64,000 nucleotides of DNA from Piscinibacter gummiphilus (GTDB taxonomy: Bacteria > Pseudomonadota > Gammaproteobacteria > Burkholderiales > Burkholderiaceae_C), in contig NZ_CP015118.1 in the NCBI RefSeq assembly GCF_002116905.1, positions 186,001 to 250,000 of the forward strand. The letters are read 5' to 3'. A model generated the notes under the pieces. That model was not told the origin of the DNA. It worked only from the letters and a program-made list of their open reading frames with translations, and did no database searches. A program made the position numbers and the translations under genes. Positions 42,248 to 52,021 of this stretch are shown here, piece after piece. Every line of letters begins with the position of its first letter. Within the stretch, counting starts at the first letter, position 1.

Positions 42248-42880
42248 CTACCAGCTCGACGGCAGCGGCCGCACGATCAACATGCCCGCGCCGTCGTTCT
42301 CGACGTAGCCGCCGCGCTGCAGGTCCTTCATCAGCTTGCTGATCATCTCGCGCGACGCGCCCACGCGGTTCGCCAGCTCCTGGTGCGTGGGCCGTGCGGC
42401 GATGCGCCGGGGTTCGCCCTCGGCGAGCGTGTTGAGCACACGGATGAGCCGGCCGTACACGTCGAGCAGCGCGAGGTTCCGGGCGCTGTCGGTGGCGAGG
42501 CGCGCGCGGCGAATCACGCGCTTGATGAGCTCGAACGCGAAGTCGGGGTGGGCCGTGATGTGGTCGCGCAGCGTGGCCCGCGGCACCACCACGCACGACG
42601 TGGCCTCGAGCGTGATGACCGAGGCCGAGCGCGGGCCGCCGTCGAGGCTCATCTCGCCGAGGTACTCGCCGGGGCCGTAGGTGCCGTAGGTGATCTCGCG
42701 GTCGCGGTCGTCGATGGAGAACGCCTTCACGCGGCCCGACAGCACGATGAACAGCGTGTCGCTGAAATCGCCTTCCTGGATCAGGAGGGTGCCCTTCCGG
42801 TAACGCCTCAGGGTGCCCCGTCGCGCCAGGATCTTCAGCGGGTCGGGCAGCGCGGAGAGGTCGGTGTCGGCCAGGTCCAT
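42248..42880 (-). CDS. Crp/Fnr-family transcriptional regulator
   Basis: A 210-residue regulator. A cyclic-nucleotide-binding beta-barrel (about 15-120) contains GPGEYLGEMSLDGGPRSASV, close to the cAMP pocket pattern. A winged HTH follows at about 150-205 (PTHQELANRVGASREMISKLM). No Cys cluster for an Fe-S centre is seen at the N-terminus, so it is more Crp-like than Fnr-like. It is separated from the hns-type gene by 86 bases on the same strand. Confidence 0.9.
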   Translation of the reverse strand: MDLADTDLSALPDPLKILARRGTLRRYRKGTLLIQEGDFSDTLFIVLSGRVKAFSIDDRDREITYGTYGPGEYLGEMSLDGGPRSASVITLEATSCVVVPRATLRDHITAHPDFAFELIKRVIRRARLATDSARNLALLDVYGRLIRVLNTLAEGEPRRIAARPTHQELANRVGASREMISKLMKDLQRGGYVENDGAGMLIVRPLPSSW

Positions 42881-42949
42881 GGGTGGAGCGTGCGTTGCGA
42901 GCCGGCGGCGCCGGCCCGCAAAAACTCTAGCACGCTCCGGCGGTGCCGC

Positions 42950-43645
42950 TCAGTGCGGCGAGGGGGGGCGGATCAGCGAGTTGATCGGCGGCAACGCCGC
43001 GACCCGCTCGAGCAGGGCGCGGATGCTCTGGCTCTGCGTCTTCTGGCGGATGCTCGTGATCTGCGTGCGCACGGTGGACACCGCGACACCGCAGTCGCGG
43101 GCCACTTCCTTCGGCCGCAGGCCGCGGCACAGGCCGCGCAGCACGTTGGCTTCGGCGCCGGTCAGCCCCTGGGTGCGGGCGAAGAAGTCGATGGTGAGGG
43201 TCTCGACGTGCTGGCGCCGGCCCAGCACCAGCAGCACGAGGGGCTCGGGGTTGTCGCGGCTGGCGGGCAGCGGCACCGCGGCGATCGACAGCGCCCGCGC
43301 GCCGTCGCCCAGCGTGAAGAGGCGCCGCCGGCCGAGGGCCGCCTCCTGAACGGCGAGGAGGAACCGCGCGAGGTCTTCAGGCCGGCTGGGCGTGACATGG
43401 CCCTGGGTCAGCTGCAGCGCGCCGTGGTGCCCGAGTTCGTCGCGCGCGGGGTGGTTCGCGTGGCACAGCAGGCCGTCGGCCGAGACCAGCAGCACGCCGT
43501 GGGCCATCTCGTCGAGCACGAGCGACAGGCAGCGCGTGAGGCGTTCACCCCGGCTGCGTCGCTCGGGGCCCGTGTAGGAGCCGGGGAAAGGCAGTGGACG
43601 GCGTTGGGCCACGGGTTCGGGCGTCAGCATGTCGGCGTTCAGCAT
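42950..43645 (-). CDS. LuxR-type HTH regulator with PAS-like N-terminus
   Basis: A 231-residue protein. Residues 45-150 form a PAS-like sensory fold (LDEMAHGVLLVSADGLLCHANHPARDEL). The C-terminal LuxR/GerE HTH is at about 165-220 (GLTGAEANVLRGLCRGLRPKEVARDCGVAVSTVRTQITSIRQ). No receiver domain is present. AGGGGA precedes ATG 43645. The three neighbouring regulators at 41793-43645 share a strand but appear to be separate units. Confidence 0.88.
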   Translation of the reverse strand: MLNADMLTPEPVAQRRPLPFPGSYTGPERRSRGERLTRCLSLVLDEMAHGVLLVSADGLLCHANHPARDELGHHGALQLTQGHVTPSRPEDLARFLLAVQEAALGRRRLFTLGDGARALSIAAVPLPASRDNPEPLVLLVLGRRQHVETLTIDFFARTQGLTGAEANVLRGLCRGLRPKEVARDCGVAVSTVRTQITSIRQKTQSQSIRALLERVAALPPINSLIRPPSPH

Positions 43646-43766
43646 GGTCGTTCCCCTGGGATGTGTGTGCAAGCGAGGGGACCGCGCCACGGCGCGCGGG
43701 CCCATGCCGCCAATCTAGGCGCCGGGGGAGGCGTGCCGACGTGAATCTGACCGCGACGCTTGTGAA

Positions 43767-44687
43767 CTATTCACCTGTGCCGGCCAGCCACCGGCCCGTG
43801 GCTTCGTTCGATCGCAGGTTGGGGCGGCCGTGCCCCACCGCATCGATGACGTAGTGGTACGGCACCCCTTCGAGCGCGGTGGAGTCCTCGAAGGCGAGGC
43901 CGTCGACGCCGTGGGCGATGCGCACGTACGGCCCGCCGTGCACCGTCGCGCGCAGCACGTTGTGGTACGTGGTACCGGGACTGCGCCGCCAGGCGAGGCG
44001 GATGCCGCGGCGCTGGCCGGTGACGGTGAGCCAGGGGTGGCTGTCCGCCGGCGGGCGCGGGGGCGCCGAGACGAGCCGCACGTGGTCGAACGCGGCCGTG
44101 GTGGTGTCGTCCGCCGACCCCGAGCAGGCAGCTAGGCCCACGAGCATCGTGCCGGGCAGCTCGTGGAAGCGGATGCTGGCGATCAGGGCCCAGTCCCGGC
44201 CGTTGGCCGAGCCCCAGCCCTGGATGCCGTTGCCGTGCCGGGCCAGCTTGAGCCACCATGGGGTGAGGGCCGGGTGGTCGTGCGACTCGACCCGGCTCGC
44301 GCCGAGGCCGTGGCGCCACAGCGCCCGCAGTTCGCCGTCTTCGGCGAGCTGCAGCCAGACGGCCTTGGTGTCGGGCGTGGGTTGCGGCCCGCTGCGCATC
44401 AGGATGCCGGCCCGCGCCGCGGCGCCGCCCACCGACACGACCCGGGCCACGAGCACGCCGTCACCCTCGAGCGCCCGGCAGGCGAAGTGGAAGCCCTTGT
44501 CCTTCTCGAGGCCGGCGGCGTCCATGGACCACACCGCGTCGCGCACGCGGGCGCGGCCGGCCCGGCGCGTGTCGCCGACCGGGATGAGTTCGAAGTCGCT
44601 CGCGCGCCGCAGGGGGGTCGAGACGCGGCCGGTGTCCTCCGGCGCGCCCGCCGGGGCGGCGTTCACGTGACCGCGTTGTCTGTGCAT
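43767..44687 (-). CDS. DUF1349-like concanavalin-type protein
   Basis: A 306-residue protein. Residues 30-215 resemble the DUF1349/LamG-type lectin sandwich (KGFHFACRALEGDGVLVARV, AGILMRSGPQPTPDTKAVWL, WWLKLARHGNGIQGWGSANGRDW, VGLAACSG). A fibronectin-like module follows (about 220-300, GQRRGIRLAWRRSPGTTYHNV). Start at ATG 44687. No clear signal peptide is visible. Role unknown; such domains often bind glycans. Confidence 0.7.
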   Translation of the reverse strand: MHRQRGHVNAAPAGAPEDTGRVSTPLRRASDFELIPVGDTRRAGRARVRDAVWSMDAAGLEKDKGFHFACRALEGDGVLVARVVSVGGAAARAGILMRSGPQPTPDTKAVWLQLAEDGELRALWRHGLGASRVESHDHPALTPWWLKLARHGNGIQGWGSANGRDWALIASIRFHELPGTMLVGLAACSGSADDTTTAAFDHVRLVSAPPRPPADSHPWLTVTGQRRGIRLAWRRSPGTTYHNVLRATVHGGPYVRIAHGVDGLAFEDSTALEGVPYHYVIDAVGHGRPNLRSNEATGRWLAGTGE

Positions 44688-44894
44688 GTCGGGTTTTGTC
44701 TGCGGGTGGGAGCCCGCGCGCGAGGCCGGGAATCCACTCCTGGCGCAAAGGGCGCGCCAGGGGGTGGGAGGCCCTCCGGATCGTTCCGGCGGACGAGGAT
44801 GGTCACAAGCGGACGCCACGGGGTGGAAGGATCGTTAACCTGTGACATTTCTGGCCAATCGGGACCGGTTCCGTCCGTGCAGGAAAATGGCCCG

Positions 44895-46694
44895 ATGCCC
44901 ATGGCCTCCCTCTTCCCGCGCCTGCCGTCCGAGCCCCCGCTCGACCTGTCTTCCCGCCGCCGGCTGCTCGAGTCGATGGCTTCGCGCGGATCGAGCGAGG
45001 TGGCCGCGCTGGTCATCCCCGGCTTCCTGGTGTGGGCGATGTCGCGCTACGGGTCCGTGGCCTCGATGCTGGCCTGGTGGGCCGGCTTCGCCCTGTTCAC
45101 GCTGGTGCTGATCGACCGGCGCCGCCGGTTCCGCGCCGACCTGGCGGCCCGGGGCGACGCCGCGGCCGACCGCTGGGAGCCGGTGTTCCAGCGGCTGGCC
45201 GTGCTCAACGGGCTGTGCTGGACGATGCCGGTGTTCCTGACGCTGCGGGTGCCGTCGTACGAGTTCAAGCTGCTGCTGTACCTCGTGATCGCCGCCGTCA
45301 TCGCGTCGGCCGCCACGTTCCTCGCGCCCTTGCCCGGCGTGTTCTTCCGGTTCTTCGCCGCGTGTTTCGGGCCGCTGGTGGTGGCGGTGGTGTGGATGTT
45401 CCCGACCCGCTGGCCGTTCATCCTGCCGCTGACCCTGCTGTACGGCGTGGTGATCTGCCGCCACGCCGGGGGCACGCGTCGCTTCGTGTGGCAGCAGTTC
45501 GCGCTGGAGCGCGAGCGGGCCGAACTCGCCGAACGCTATCGGGGCGCGCGGGACCGGGCCGAACACGCCCTCGCGGAGAAGGACCGCTTCCTCTCGACCG
45601 CCAGCCACGACCTGCGCCAGCCGGTGCATGCGATGGGCATGCTGGTCGAGGCGGCGCTGGCCCGCAACCAGGACGAGGGCCTGGCCCCGGTGTTGCAGGA
45701 CGTGCGCCGCGCGGCGCGTTCGCTCACGGGCATGTTCGACGCGCTGCTCGACCTCTCCCGCATCGAGGCCGGCACGTCGGCGGCCTCGCGGGTCGCGGTG
45801 CCCGTGCGCGAACTGTTCGACGACGCGGCCACGGTGTTCGGTGGCGACGCGGCGGCGCGGGGCCTCGTGGTGCGTCGCCACCTGCCGCGGCGGCACGAGG
45901 CCGCGGTCGCGGGTGATCCGACGCTCGTGCGGCAGGTCGTCTTCAACCTGCTGCAGAACGCGCTGCGCTACACGCAGCGCGGCGGCGTGCTGCTCGGCGT
46001 GCGTTCGCGGGCCGATCAGTGGCGCATCGAGGTGTGGGACACCGGCAGCGGCGTTGCCGCCGAGGACCGGGGCCGCATCTACTCGCCGTTCTTCCGGGGG
46101 CCGGAGGCGCGGTCCCGCGTGACCACGGGACACGGCCTGGGCCTCGCGGTGGTGGCCCGCAGTGCCGAGCTGATGTCGGCGGGCTACGGGTTTTCGTCCG
46201 AGCCGGGCCGCGGGTCCTGCTTCTGGATCGAGCTGCCGAAGACCGAGGCCGTGCCGCCACCCGCGGCGACGGGCGTGTACGGCCGCGTGCGGTCGCTCGC
46301 GGGCCGCTGCCTGCTGGTCGAGGACGACCCGCAGGTGGGACCGGCCTGGCTGGGCCTGCTCGCCACGTGGGGCGCCACCGCGCGCCTCGCCCGCGACCGT
46401 GCACAGGCGTTGCAATGCCTCGACGCGGGCTTCGACCCCGACGTGATCCTCTGCGACCAGCGTCTGGCCGGGGGCGACAGCGGCTTCGACGTGTTGAAGA
46501 CACTCCTCGCGCGCTGCCCGCGGGCGCACGGCGCGATGGTCAGCGGCGAACTCGACACCCCGGAACTCACCGAGGCCGAGGACGAGGGCTACCTCGTGTT
46601 CCGCAAGCCCGTCGAGCCGGACGTGCTGCACGCCGTGCTGTCCCGCTGGCTGCCCACCGCGCCCTCGCCGGGTGATTCCGGCCCGGGCGCTTGA
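44895..46694 (+). CDS. membrane hybrid histidine kinase with C-terminal receiver
   Basis: A 599-residue protein. Residues 35-200 hold about five membrane helices with no periplasmic sensor domain. HisKA has the phospho-His in LSTASHDLRQPVHAMGML. The HATPase domain has FNLLQNALRYT, DTGSGV and GHGLGLAV. A receiver domain at about 475-590 has LVEDDPQVG, ILCDQRLAGGDSG with the phospho-Asp, and the conserved Lys in FRKPVEP. The HisKA variant and short receiver are typical of kinases paired with NarL-type regulators; one is encoded at 47951-48619. Confidence 0.9.
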   Translation: MPMASLFPRLPSEPPLDLSSRRRLLESMASRGSSEVAALVIPGFLVWAMSRYGSVASMLAWWAGFALFTLVLIDRRRRFRADLAARGDAAADRWEPVFQRLAVLNGLCWTMPVFLTLRVPSYEFKLLLYLVIAAVIASAATFLAPLPGVFFRFFAACFGPLVVAVVWMFPTRWPFILPLTLLYGVVICRHAGGTRRFVWQQFALERERAELAERYRGARDRAEHALAEKDRFLSTASHDLRQPVHAMGMLVEAALARNQDEGLAPVLQDVRRAARSLTGMFDALLDLSRIEAGTSAASRVAVPVRELFDDAATVFGGDAAARGLVVRRHLPRRHEAAVAGDPTLVRQVVFNLLQNALRYTQRGGVLLGVRSRADQWRIEVWDTGSGVAAEDRGRIYSPFFRGPEARSRVTTGHGLGLAVVARSAELMSAGYGFSSEPGRGSCFWIELPKTEAVPPPAATGVYGRVRSLAGRCLLVEDDPQVGPAWLGLLATWGATARLARDRAQALQCLDAGFDPDVILCDQRLAGGDSGFDVLKTLLARCPRAHGAMVSGELDTPELTEAEDEGYLVFRKPVEPDVLHAVLSRWLPTAPSPGDSGPGA

Positions 46695-46745
46695 CATGCA
46701 GGCATTCGCCTGCATATGATTCCTCCCACGCACTCATCACGACGG

Positions 46746-47066
46746 ATGGACGCTGACAAGATCTTCAAGGCGCTGGGCGATCCCACCCGCCGGCAACTGC
46801 TCGACCTGCTGTACGAGCGGAACGGGCAGACGCTGGGCGAACTCTGCGAGCACCTGGACATGGCGCGGCAGTCGGCCACCCAGCACCTCGGGATCCTCGA
46901 AGCCGCCAACCTCGTGACCACCGTGCGGCGGGGCCGCGAGAAGCTGCACTTCATCAACCCGGTGCCGCTGCACGAGGTCTACGAACGGTGGGTGCGAAAG
47001 TTCGAGCAGCCGCGCCTCGGCCTGCTGCATGACCTGAAGAAGGAACTCGAAGGAGAGGATCCATGA
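46746..47066 (+). CDS. ArsR-family HTH regulator
   Basis: A 106-residue winged-helix protein: MDADKIFKALGDPTRRQLLD, TLGELCEHLDMARQSATQHLGILE and a basic wing (VRRGREKLHFINPVPLHEV). It lacks the metal-binding Cys motif of ArsR/SmtB, as usual for the subgroup paired with SRPBCC proteins. Its stop overlaps the ATG of the SRPBCC gene (ATGA), so they are translationally coupled. It probably autoregulates. Confidence 0.92.
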   Translation: MDADKIFKALGDPTRRQLLDLLYERNGQTLGELCEHLDMARQSATQHLGILEAANLVTTVRRGREKLHFINPVPLHEVYERWVRKFEQPRLGLLHDLKKELEGEDP

Positions 47067-47527
47067 GCCACGGCAAGACCAGCTTCGTCTACGTCACCTT
47101 CATCCGCTCGACCCCGGAGAAGGTCTTCGAGGCCATCACGAAACCGGAGGTCGCGCGGCGCTACTGGGGCCACGAGAACGTCTCCGAGTGGAAGCCGGGG
47201 TCGGCGTGGCAGCACGTGCGCGCCGATGCGCAGCGCACGGTGCAGCTCGTCGGCGAGGTCGTGGAGATCGTGCCGCCCGCACGCCTCGTGATCACCTGGG
47301 CCAACGCCTCGCAGGCGGACGACCCGGAGGCCCGCAGCCGCGTGAGCTTCGAGATCGCTCCGTACGAGGACATGGTGCGATTGACCGTCACCCACGACGA
47401 ACTCGAGGCGGGCAGTGGCATGGACAAGGGCATCCGCCAGGGCTGGCCCATCGTGCTGTCCAGCCTCAAGTCGCTGCTCGAGACGGGGCAGGGCATGGAC
47501 GTGTTCGCCAAGCCCAAGGCCGCCTGA
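47063..47527 (+). CDS. SRPBCC/AHSA1-domain protein
   Basis: A 154-residue protein with the START-like AHSA1 fold: FIRSTPEKVFEAITKPEVARRYWGHENV near the N-terminus and IRQGWPIVLSSLKSLLETG as the long C-terminal helix. It has a hydrophobic pocket for an unknown ligand. It is the coupled partner of the ArsR-type regulator and is followed by the GFA gene 17 bases later. Confidence 0.9.
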   Translation: MSHGKTSFVYVTFIRSTPEKVFEAITKPEVARRYWGHENVSEWKPGSAWQHVRADAQRTVQLVGEVVEIVPPARLVITWANASQADDPEARSRVSFEIAPYEDMVRLTVTHDELEAGSGMDKGIRQGWPIVLSSLKSLLETGQGMDVFAKPKAA

Positions 47528-47544
47528 AACTCCGGGAGTCGACC

Positions 47545-47961
47545 ATGACCGAGCCCTATACCGGTGGCTGCGCCTGCGGCGCGATCCGCTACAGCACGCA
47601 CCGCGAGCCCGTCTTCCAGAACCACTGCCAGTGCCGCGATTGCCAGCGGCGAAGCGGCACCGGGCACGGGTCGTACCTGACCTTCCCCGGACGGACCGAG
47701 ATGACCGTCACCGGCGAGGCCACGCACTGGCGCGTGGCGGGCGACAGCGGCAACGAAAAGGTGCATGCCTTCTGCCCGGCCTGCGGCACCCCGGTGTACC
47801 TCGGGTTCGTTGCGATGCCCGACCTGATCGCGGTGCCCGCGGCCAGCCTGGACGACCCGGGGCGCTTCACGCCCCAGGTGCTCACCTACGCGGAGCGCGG
47901 CCCCGCGTGGGACACCATCGACCCCGCCCTGCAGGCCTTCGCCCGCATGCCTACGGGTTGA
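47545..47961 (+). CDS. GFA-family (glutathione-dependent formaldehyde-activating type) protein
   Basis: A 138-residue protein with two zinc-binding sites: CAC, CQCRDC and the later FCPACGTPVY. It has the compact Mss4-like fold of the GFA/CENP-V family. Most members are not proven to act on formaldehyde, so only the fold is asserted. The start at ATG 47545 lies in the ArsR-SRPBCC operon. Its stop overlaps the convergent response regulator gene by 11 bases. Confidence 0.9.
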   Translation: MTEPYTGGCACGAIRYSTHREPVFQNHCQCRDCQRRSGTGHGSYLTFPGRTEMTVTGEATHWRVAGDSGNEKVHAFCPACGTPVYLGFVAMPDLIAVPAASLDDPGRFTPQVLTYAERGPAWDTIDPALQAFARMPTG

Positions 47962-48619
47962 TCTGCAGCCGCGTGCCGCGCAGCTTGGTGACGGCCTCGA
48001 CCCGGCTGCGCACCTGCAGGCGCTGCAACACGGCCGTCACGTGTTCCTTCACGGTGTACTCCGACAGGTTCAGGTCGCGGGCGATCTGCTTGTTCGGGTG
48101 ACCTTCCAGCATGCGGGCGAGGATGTCGCCCTGGCGCGGCGTGAGGCCCAGCGAGGCCGGGGTCACGGGCACCTCGCGCGACCAGTCGGGCGCGTGCTCC
48201 TCCGAGCCGAACCACGTGCCGCCGCCCAGCACGGCGGACACCGCCGCGGCGAACACCTCCGGCGGCTCCTGCTTGTGCAGGAAGCCGTGGGCGCCGTGGC
48301 CCTTCGCGCTCTGCCGCACGGTGGGGTGGCCGTCGCCGCTCATCGTCAGGATGCGCACCTTCGGGGCCAAAGACCGCAGGTCCTGCAGGAACCCGGTGCT
48401 CGCGCCGTCGGCCATCCAGAAGTCCACCAGGGCCACGACCGGCGGGCCGCGGTCCACGAGCGTCTGCAGCGCCTCGCGGGGGCTGCCCACGCCGATGGCG
48501 TCCTCCAGCATCGGATGCGACCGGATGAACGCGGTGATGCCCCGCGAGACGAGGGGGTGGTCGTCGACCACGAGCGCATAGCCGGTGCGGGCGGGAGGGG
48601 TTTCGGGGGAGACGGCCAA
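47951..48619 (-). CDS. NarL-type response regulator
   Basis: A 222-residue regulator. The receiver domain (about 10-130) has LVVDDHPLV, ALVDFWM with the phospho-Asp, and a Lys in FLHKQEPP. A LuxR HTH follows at about 160-215 (GLTPRQGDILARMLEGHPNKQIARDLNLSEYTVKEHV). A TTG start at 48619 is chosen because the domain begins a few residues later and no ATG is close; the ribosome-binding site is weak. The hybrid kinase at 44895 is the likely partner by proximity. Confidence 0.85.
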   Translation of the reverse strand: MAVSPETPPARTGYALVVDDHPLVSRGITAFIRSHPMLEDAIGVGSPREALQTLVDRGPPVVALVDFWMADGASTGFLQDLRSLAPKVRILTMSGDGHPTVRQSAKGHGAHGFLHKQEPPEVFAAAVSAVLGGGTWFGSEEHAPDWSREVPVTPASLGLTPRQGDILARMLEGHPNKQIARDLNLSEYTVKEHVTAVLQRLQVRSRVEAVTKLRGTRLQINP

Positions 48620-48790
48620 GACGGATCCAGGGTGGGGACTGCCCCCGAATGGTCGCACGACCCGCGACCGGGCCGGCTGCGTGGGGTTACATCGACCCCA
48701 CCGGGGTGGGGTACACGGACGGGGCGGGTTCCCGAACACTCGGTCGGTTTCGGCCCGCCCGCGCGGGCTTCCCACCTCACCAGGACTTCC

Positions 48791-49837
48791 ATGCCCCAGC
48801 ATTCCCGTTCCCTGTCGTGGCTCGCCGCCGCCGTCTTCGCCACTTCGCTCGCCGCGTGCGGCGGCGACGGGGATGATCCGCCGGTCGCGACGACGCCGGC
48901 ACCGGCGCCCACGCCCGGTGTCCCCGGCGAACCGAACCCCGGCCAGCCCGGCGTCGTGACCGGCCAGTACCGCCTCGAGTCGAGCCCCTCCACCGCGGCC
49001 GCCGGCCTCGCGGCGCTGAACGCGATGGGCCAGCTGGGCTACGGGTTCGTGTCCTCGATCAGCCCGTACACCCAGACGCTGCCCGTGCCGATCGGCGACC
49101 TGTACCTGACCGACACGGCCCACACCGGGTCGAAACTGCAGTACAGCCTGGTCACGCCGGCGACGAGCGTGGCCGCCATCACGACGCAGCTCAACCAGCA
49201 GGGCGCGACCGGCGCGGCGTACAAGGGCGACGTGTCCTTCGGCACCGGTCTGGCCGTCGAGATCCGCTCGATGTACGTCAAGGACACGACGAAGAGCACC
49301 ACGTTCACGTACGAGGTGAAGCCGACCACGACGACCCAGCAGAAGGCCACGCTGCTCGCCGAACTGAACGCCCAGGGCGCGCGGGGTTTCCAGTTCCACT
49401 CGACCGGCGTGCTGGTCCCGAGCCTGGCCGCGTTCAACGTCTACGTGAAGGCATCCGCACCCGCGGCGACCTACACCTACACCTTCGTCGACACCACGGC
49501 GACCGGGCCCGCCAACGGCGCGGCGCTCGAGACGCAGCTGAACGCGCAGGGTGCGAACGGCAACGCGCTGCTCGGCACGTACAGCGTGAACGACCTGAAC
49601 ACCTTCGTGCAGATCTACGAGAAGAGCTCGCTGCAGACCACGCCGGTCACGTACGACGTGGTGGCCGTGGACACGTCGGACACGCTGGCGCAGATCACCG
49701 CGAAGGCCAACACCAAGGCGGCCGCCGGCGAGTTCCTGTACGGCGACCTGATGACCTCCGACCAGAAGTTCAACACCCTCTACGTCAAGGGCGCGGTGTC
49801 GAACCGGCACCCGCTGTCGGGGCCGGTGTTCCCTTGA
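48791..49837 (+). CDS. lipoprotein with internal tandem repeats
   Basis: A 348-residue exported protein with a lipobox-type signal (SLAAC, Cys at about 23). A Pro/Gly-rich linker follows (APAPTPGVPGEPNPGQPG). The body holds about five copies of a repeat of roughly 60 residues that includes LxxQLNAQGAxGxxxxG, for example ITTQLNQQGATGAAYKG, LLAELNAQGARGFQF and LETQLNAQGANGNALLG. No family is recognised. It is probably a surface or periplasmic repeat protein anchored to the membrane. ATG 48791. Confidence 0.75.
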   Translation: MPQHSRSLSWLAAAVFATSLAACGGDGDDPPVATTPAPAPTPGVPGEPNPGQPGVVTGQYRLESSPSTAAAGLAALNAMGQLGYGFVSSISPYTQTLPVPIGDLYLTDTAHTGSKLQYSLVTPATSVAAITTQLNQQGATGAAYKGDVSFGTGLAVEIRSMYVKDTTKSTTFTYEVKPTTTTQQKATLLAELNAQGARGFQFHSTGVLVPSLAAFNVYVKASAPAATYTYTFVDTTATGPANGAALETQLNAQGANGNALLGTYSVNDLNTFVQIYEKSSLQTTPVTYDVVAVDTSDTLAQITAKANTKAAAGEFLYGDLMTSDQKFNTLYVKGAVSNRHPLSGPVFP

Positions 49838-49840
49838 ACG

Positions 49841-50278
49841 TCAGTTGGGGATCTTCGCGTAGGTCCCCTTGAGCGTCACGCCGACGATCATGCCGCCGGC
49901 GTGGCACTCGTACTCGGTCGGGCTGCTGAACGTGTTCTTCTTGTAGTAGCTGACCAGGTCGACCACGGCGTTGGCGCCGAGGGTCTTCGCCTTGTCCTGG
50001 AAGGCGATCAGCGCCGACAGCGCGGCCCAGCGGCAGGCGACCTCGTCGGCCTTGCCGACGCCATTGGTCTTCTTGTTCGAGACGTCCTCGCCCTTCTTTT
50101 CGAGGACCTTCGGCGTGGGGGCGCCGGCGAGGAAGAACTTGACCGAGCCGTCGAGTTTCTCCTGGGCTTCGGGCATGGCCAGCACGTCGGCCAGCGGCAG
50201 CTTGAGTTCGGTGTCGCGGGCGAAAGCCGGGAAGGCCGAGGCGGCGGTGAGCAGCGCGATCAGGAGCGTCTTGTTCAT
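49841..50278 (-). CDS. secreted protein, YbjQ/excinuclease-ATPase-like annotated family
   Basis: A 145-residue periplasmic protein with a signal peptide (LLIALLTAASAFPAFA, cleavage about residue 21). The C-terminal half (ACRWAALSALIAFQDKAKTLGANAVVDLVSYYKKNTF) resembles the heavy-metal-binding YbjQ-like fold, in which the GANAVVDL segment is conserved. Some databases call relatives 'excinuclease ATPase subunit', which is a mis-annotation. Its function is unknown. Confidence 0.75.
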   Translation of the reverse strand: MNKTLLIALLTAASAFPAFARDTELKLPLADVLAMPEAQEKLDGSVKFFLAGAPTPKVLEKKGEDVSNKKTNGVGKADEVACRWAALSALIAFQDKAKTLGANAVVDLVSYYKKNTFSSPTEYECHAGGMIVGVTLKGTYAKIPN

Positions 50279-50321
50279 CGAAGGTCCTTGTGAGGGAGAA
50301 GGGAGAACGGGCCGGGCGAGT

Positions 50322-51870
<1,549 letters not shown>

Positions 51871-51875
<5 letters not shown>

Positions 51876-51926
51876 TCTGACCTCTGCGGAGTCAATGCGA
51901 CTTGATCTGTGTCGGGTCATTATGAC
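51871..51926 (+). promoter_or_regulatory. three NorR enhancer sites
   Basis: GTCAATCTGAC (51871-51881), GTCAATGCGAC (51891-51901) and GTCATTATGAC (51916-51926) match the NorR consensus GTCA-N3-TGAC / GT-N7-AC. Three sites are the number required at E. coli norVW. Their centres are 20 and 25 bases apart, and they lie 43 to 98 bases upstream of the sigma-54 promoter. Confidence 0.9.
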
Positions 51927-51968
51927 CACGGTCCGTTCCAAGTGCTTGATTCTTGGGGAAGTCCTTCG

Positions 51969-51984
51969 TGGCATGCGGGTTGCG
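51969..51984 (+). promoter_or_regulatory. sigma-54 promoter of hmp
   Basis: TGGCATGCGGGTTGCG matches TGGCACG-N4-TTGCW at nearly every position with correct -24 GG and -12 GC spacing. The hmp start codon lies 38 bases downstream after AAAGGA. Confidence 0.92.
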
Positions 51985-52021
51985 ATGAGGAGGTACCACT
52001 GAACGAACGAAAGGACACCCG

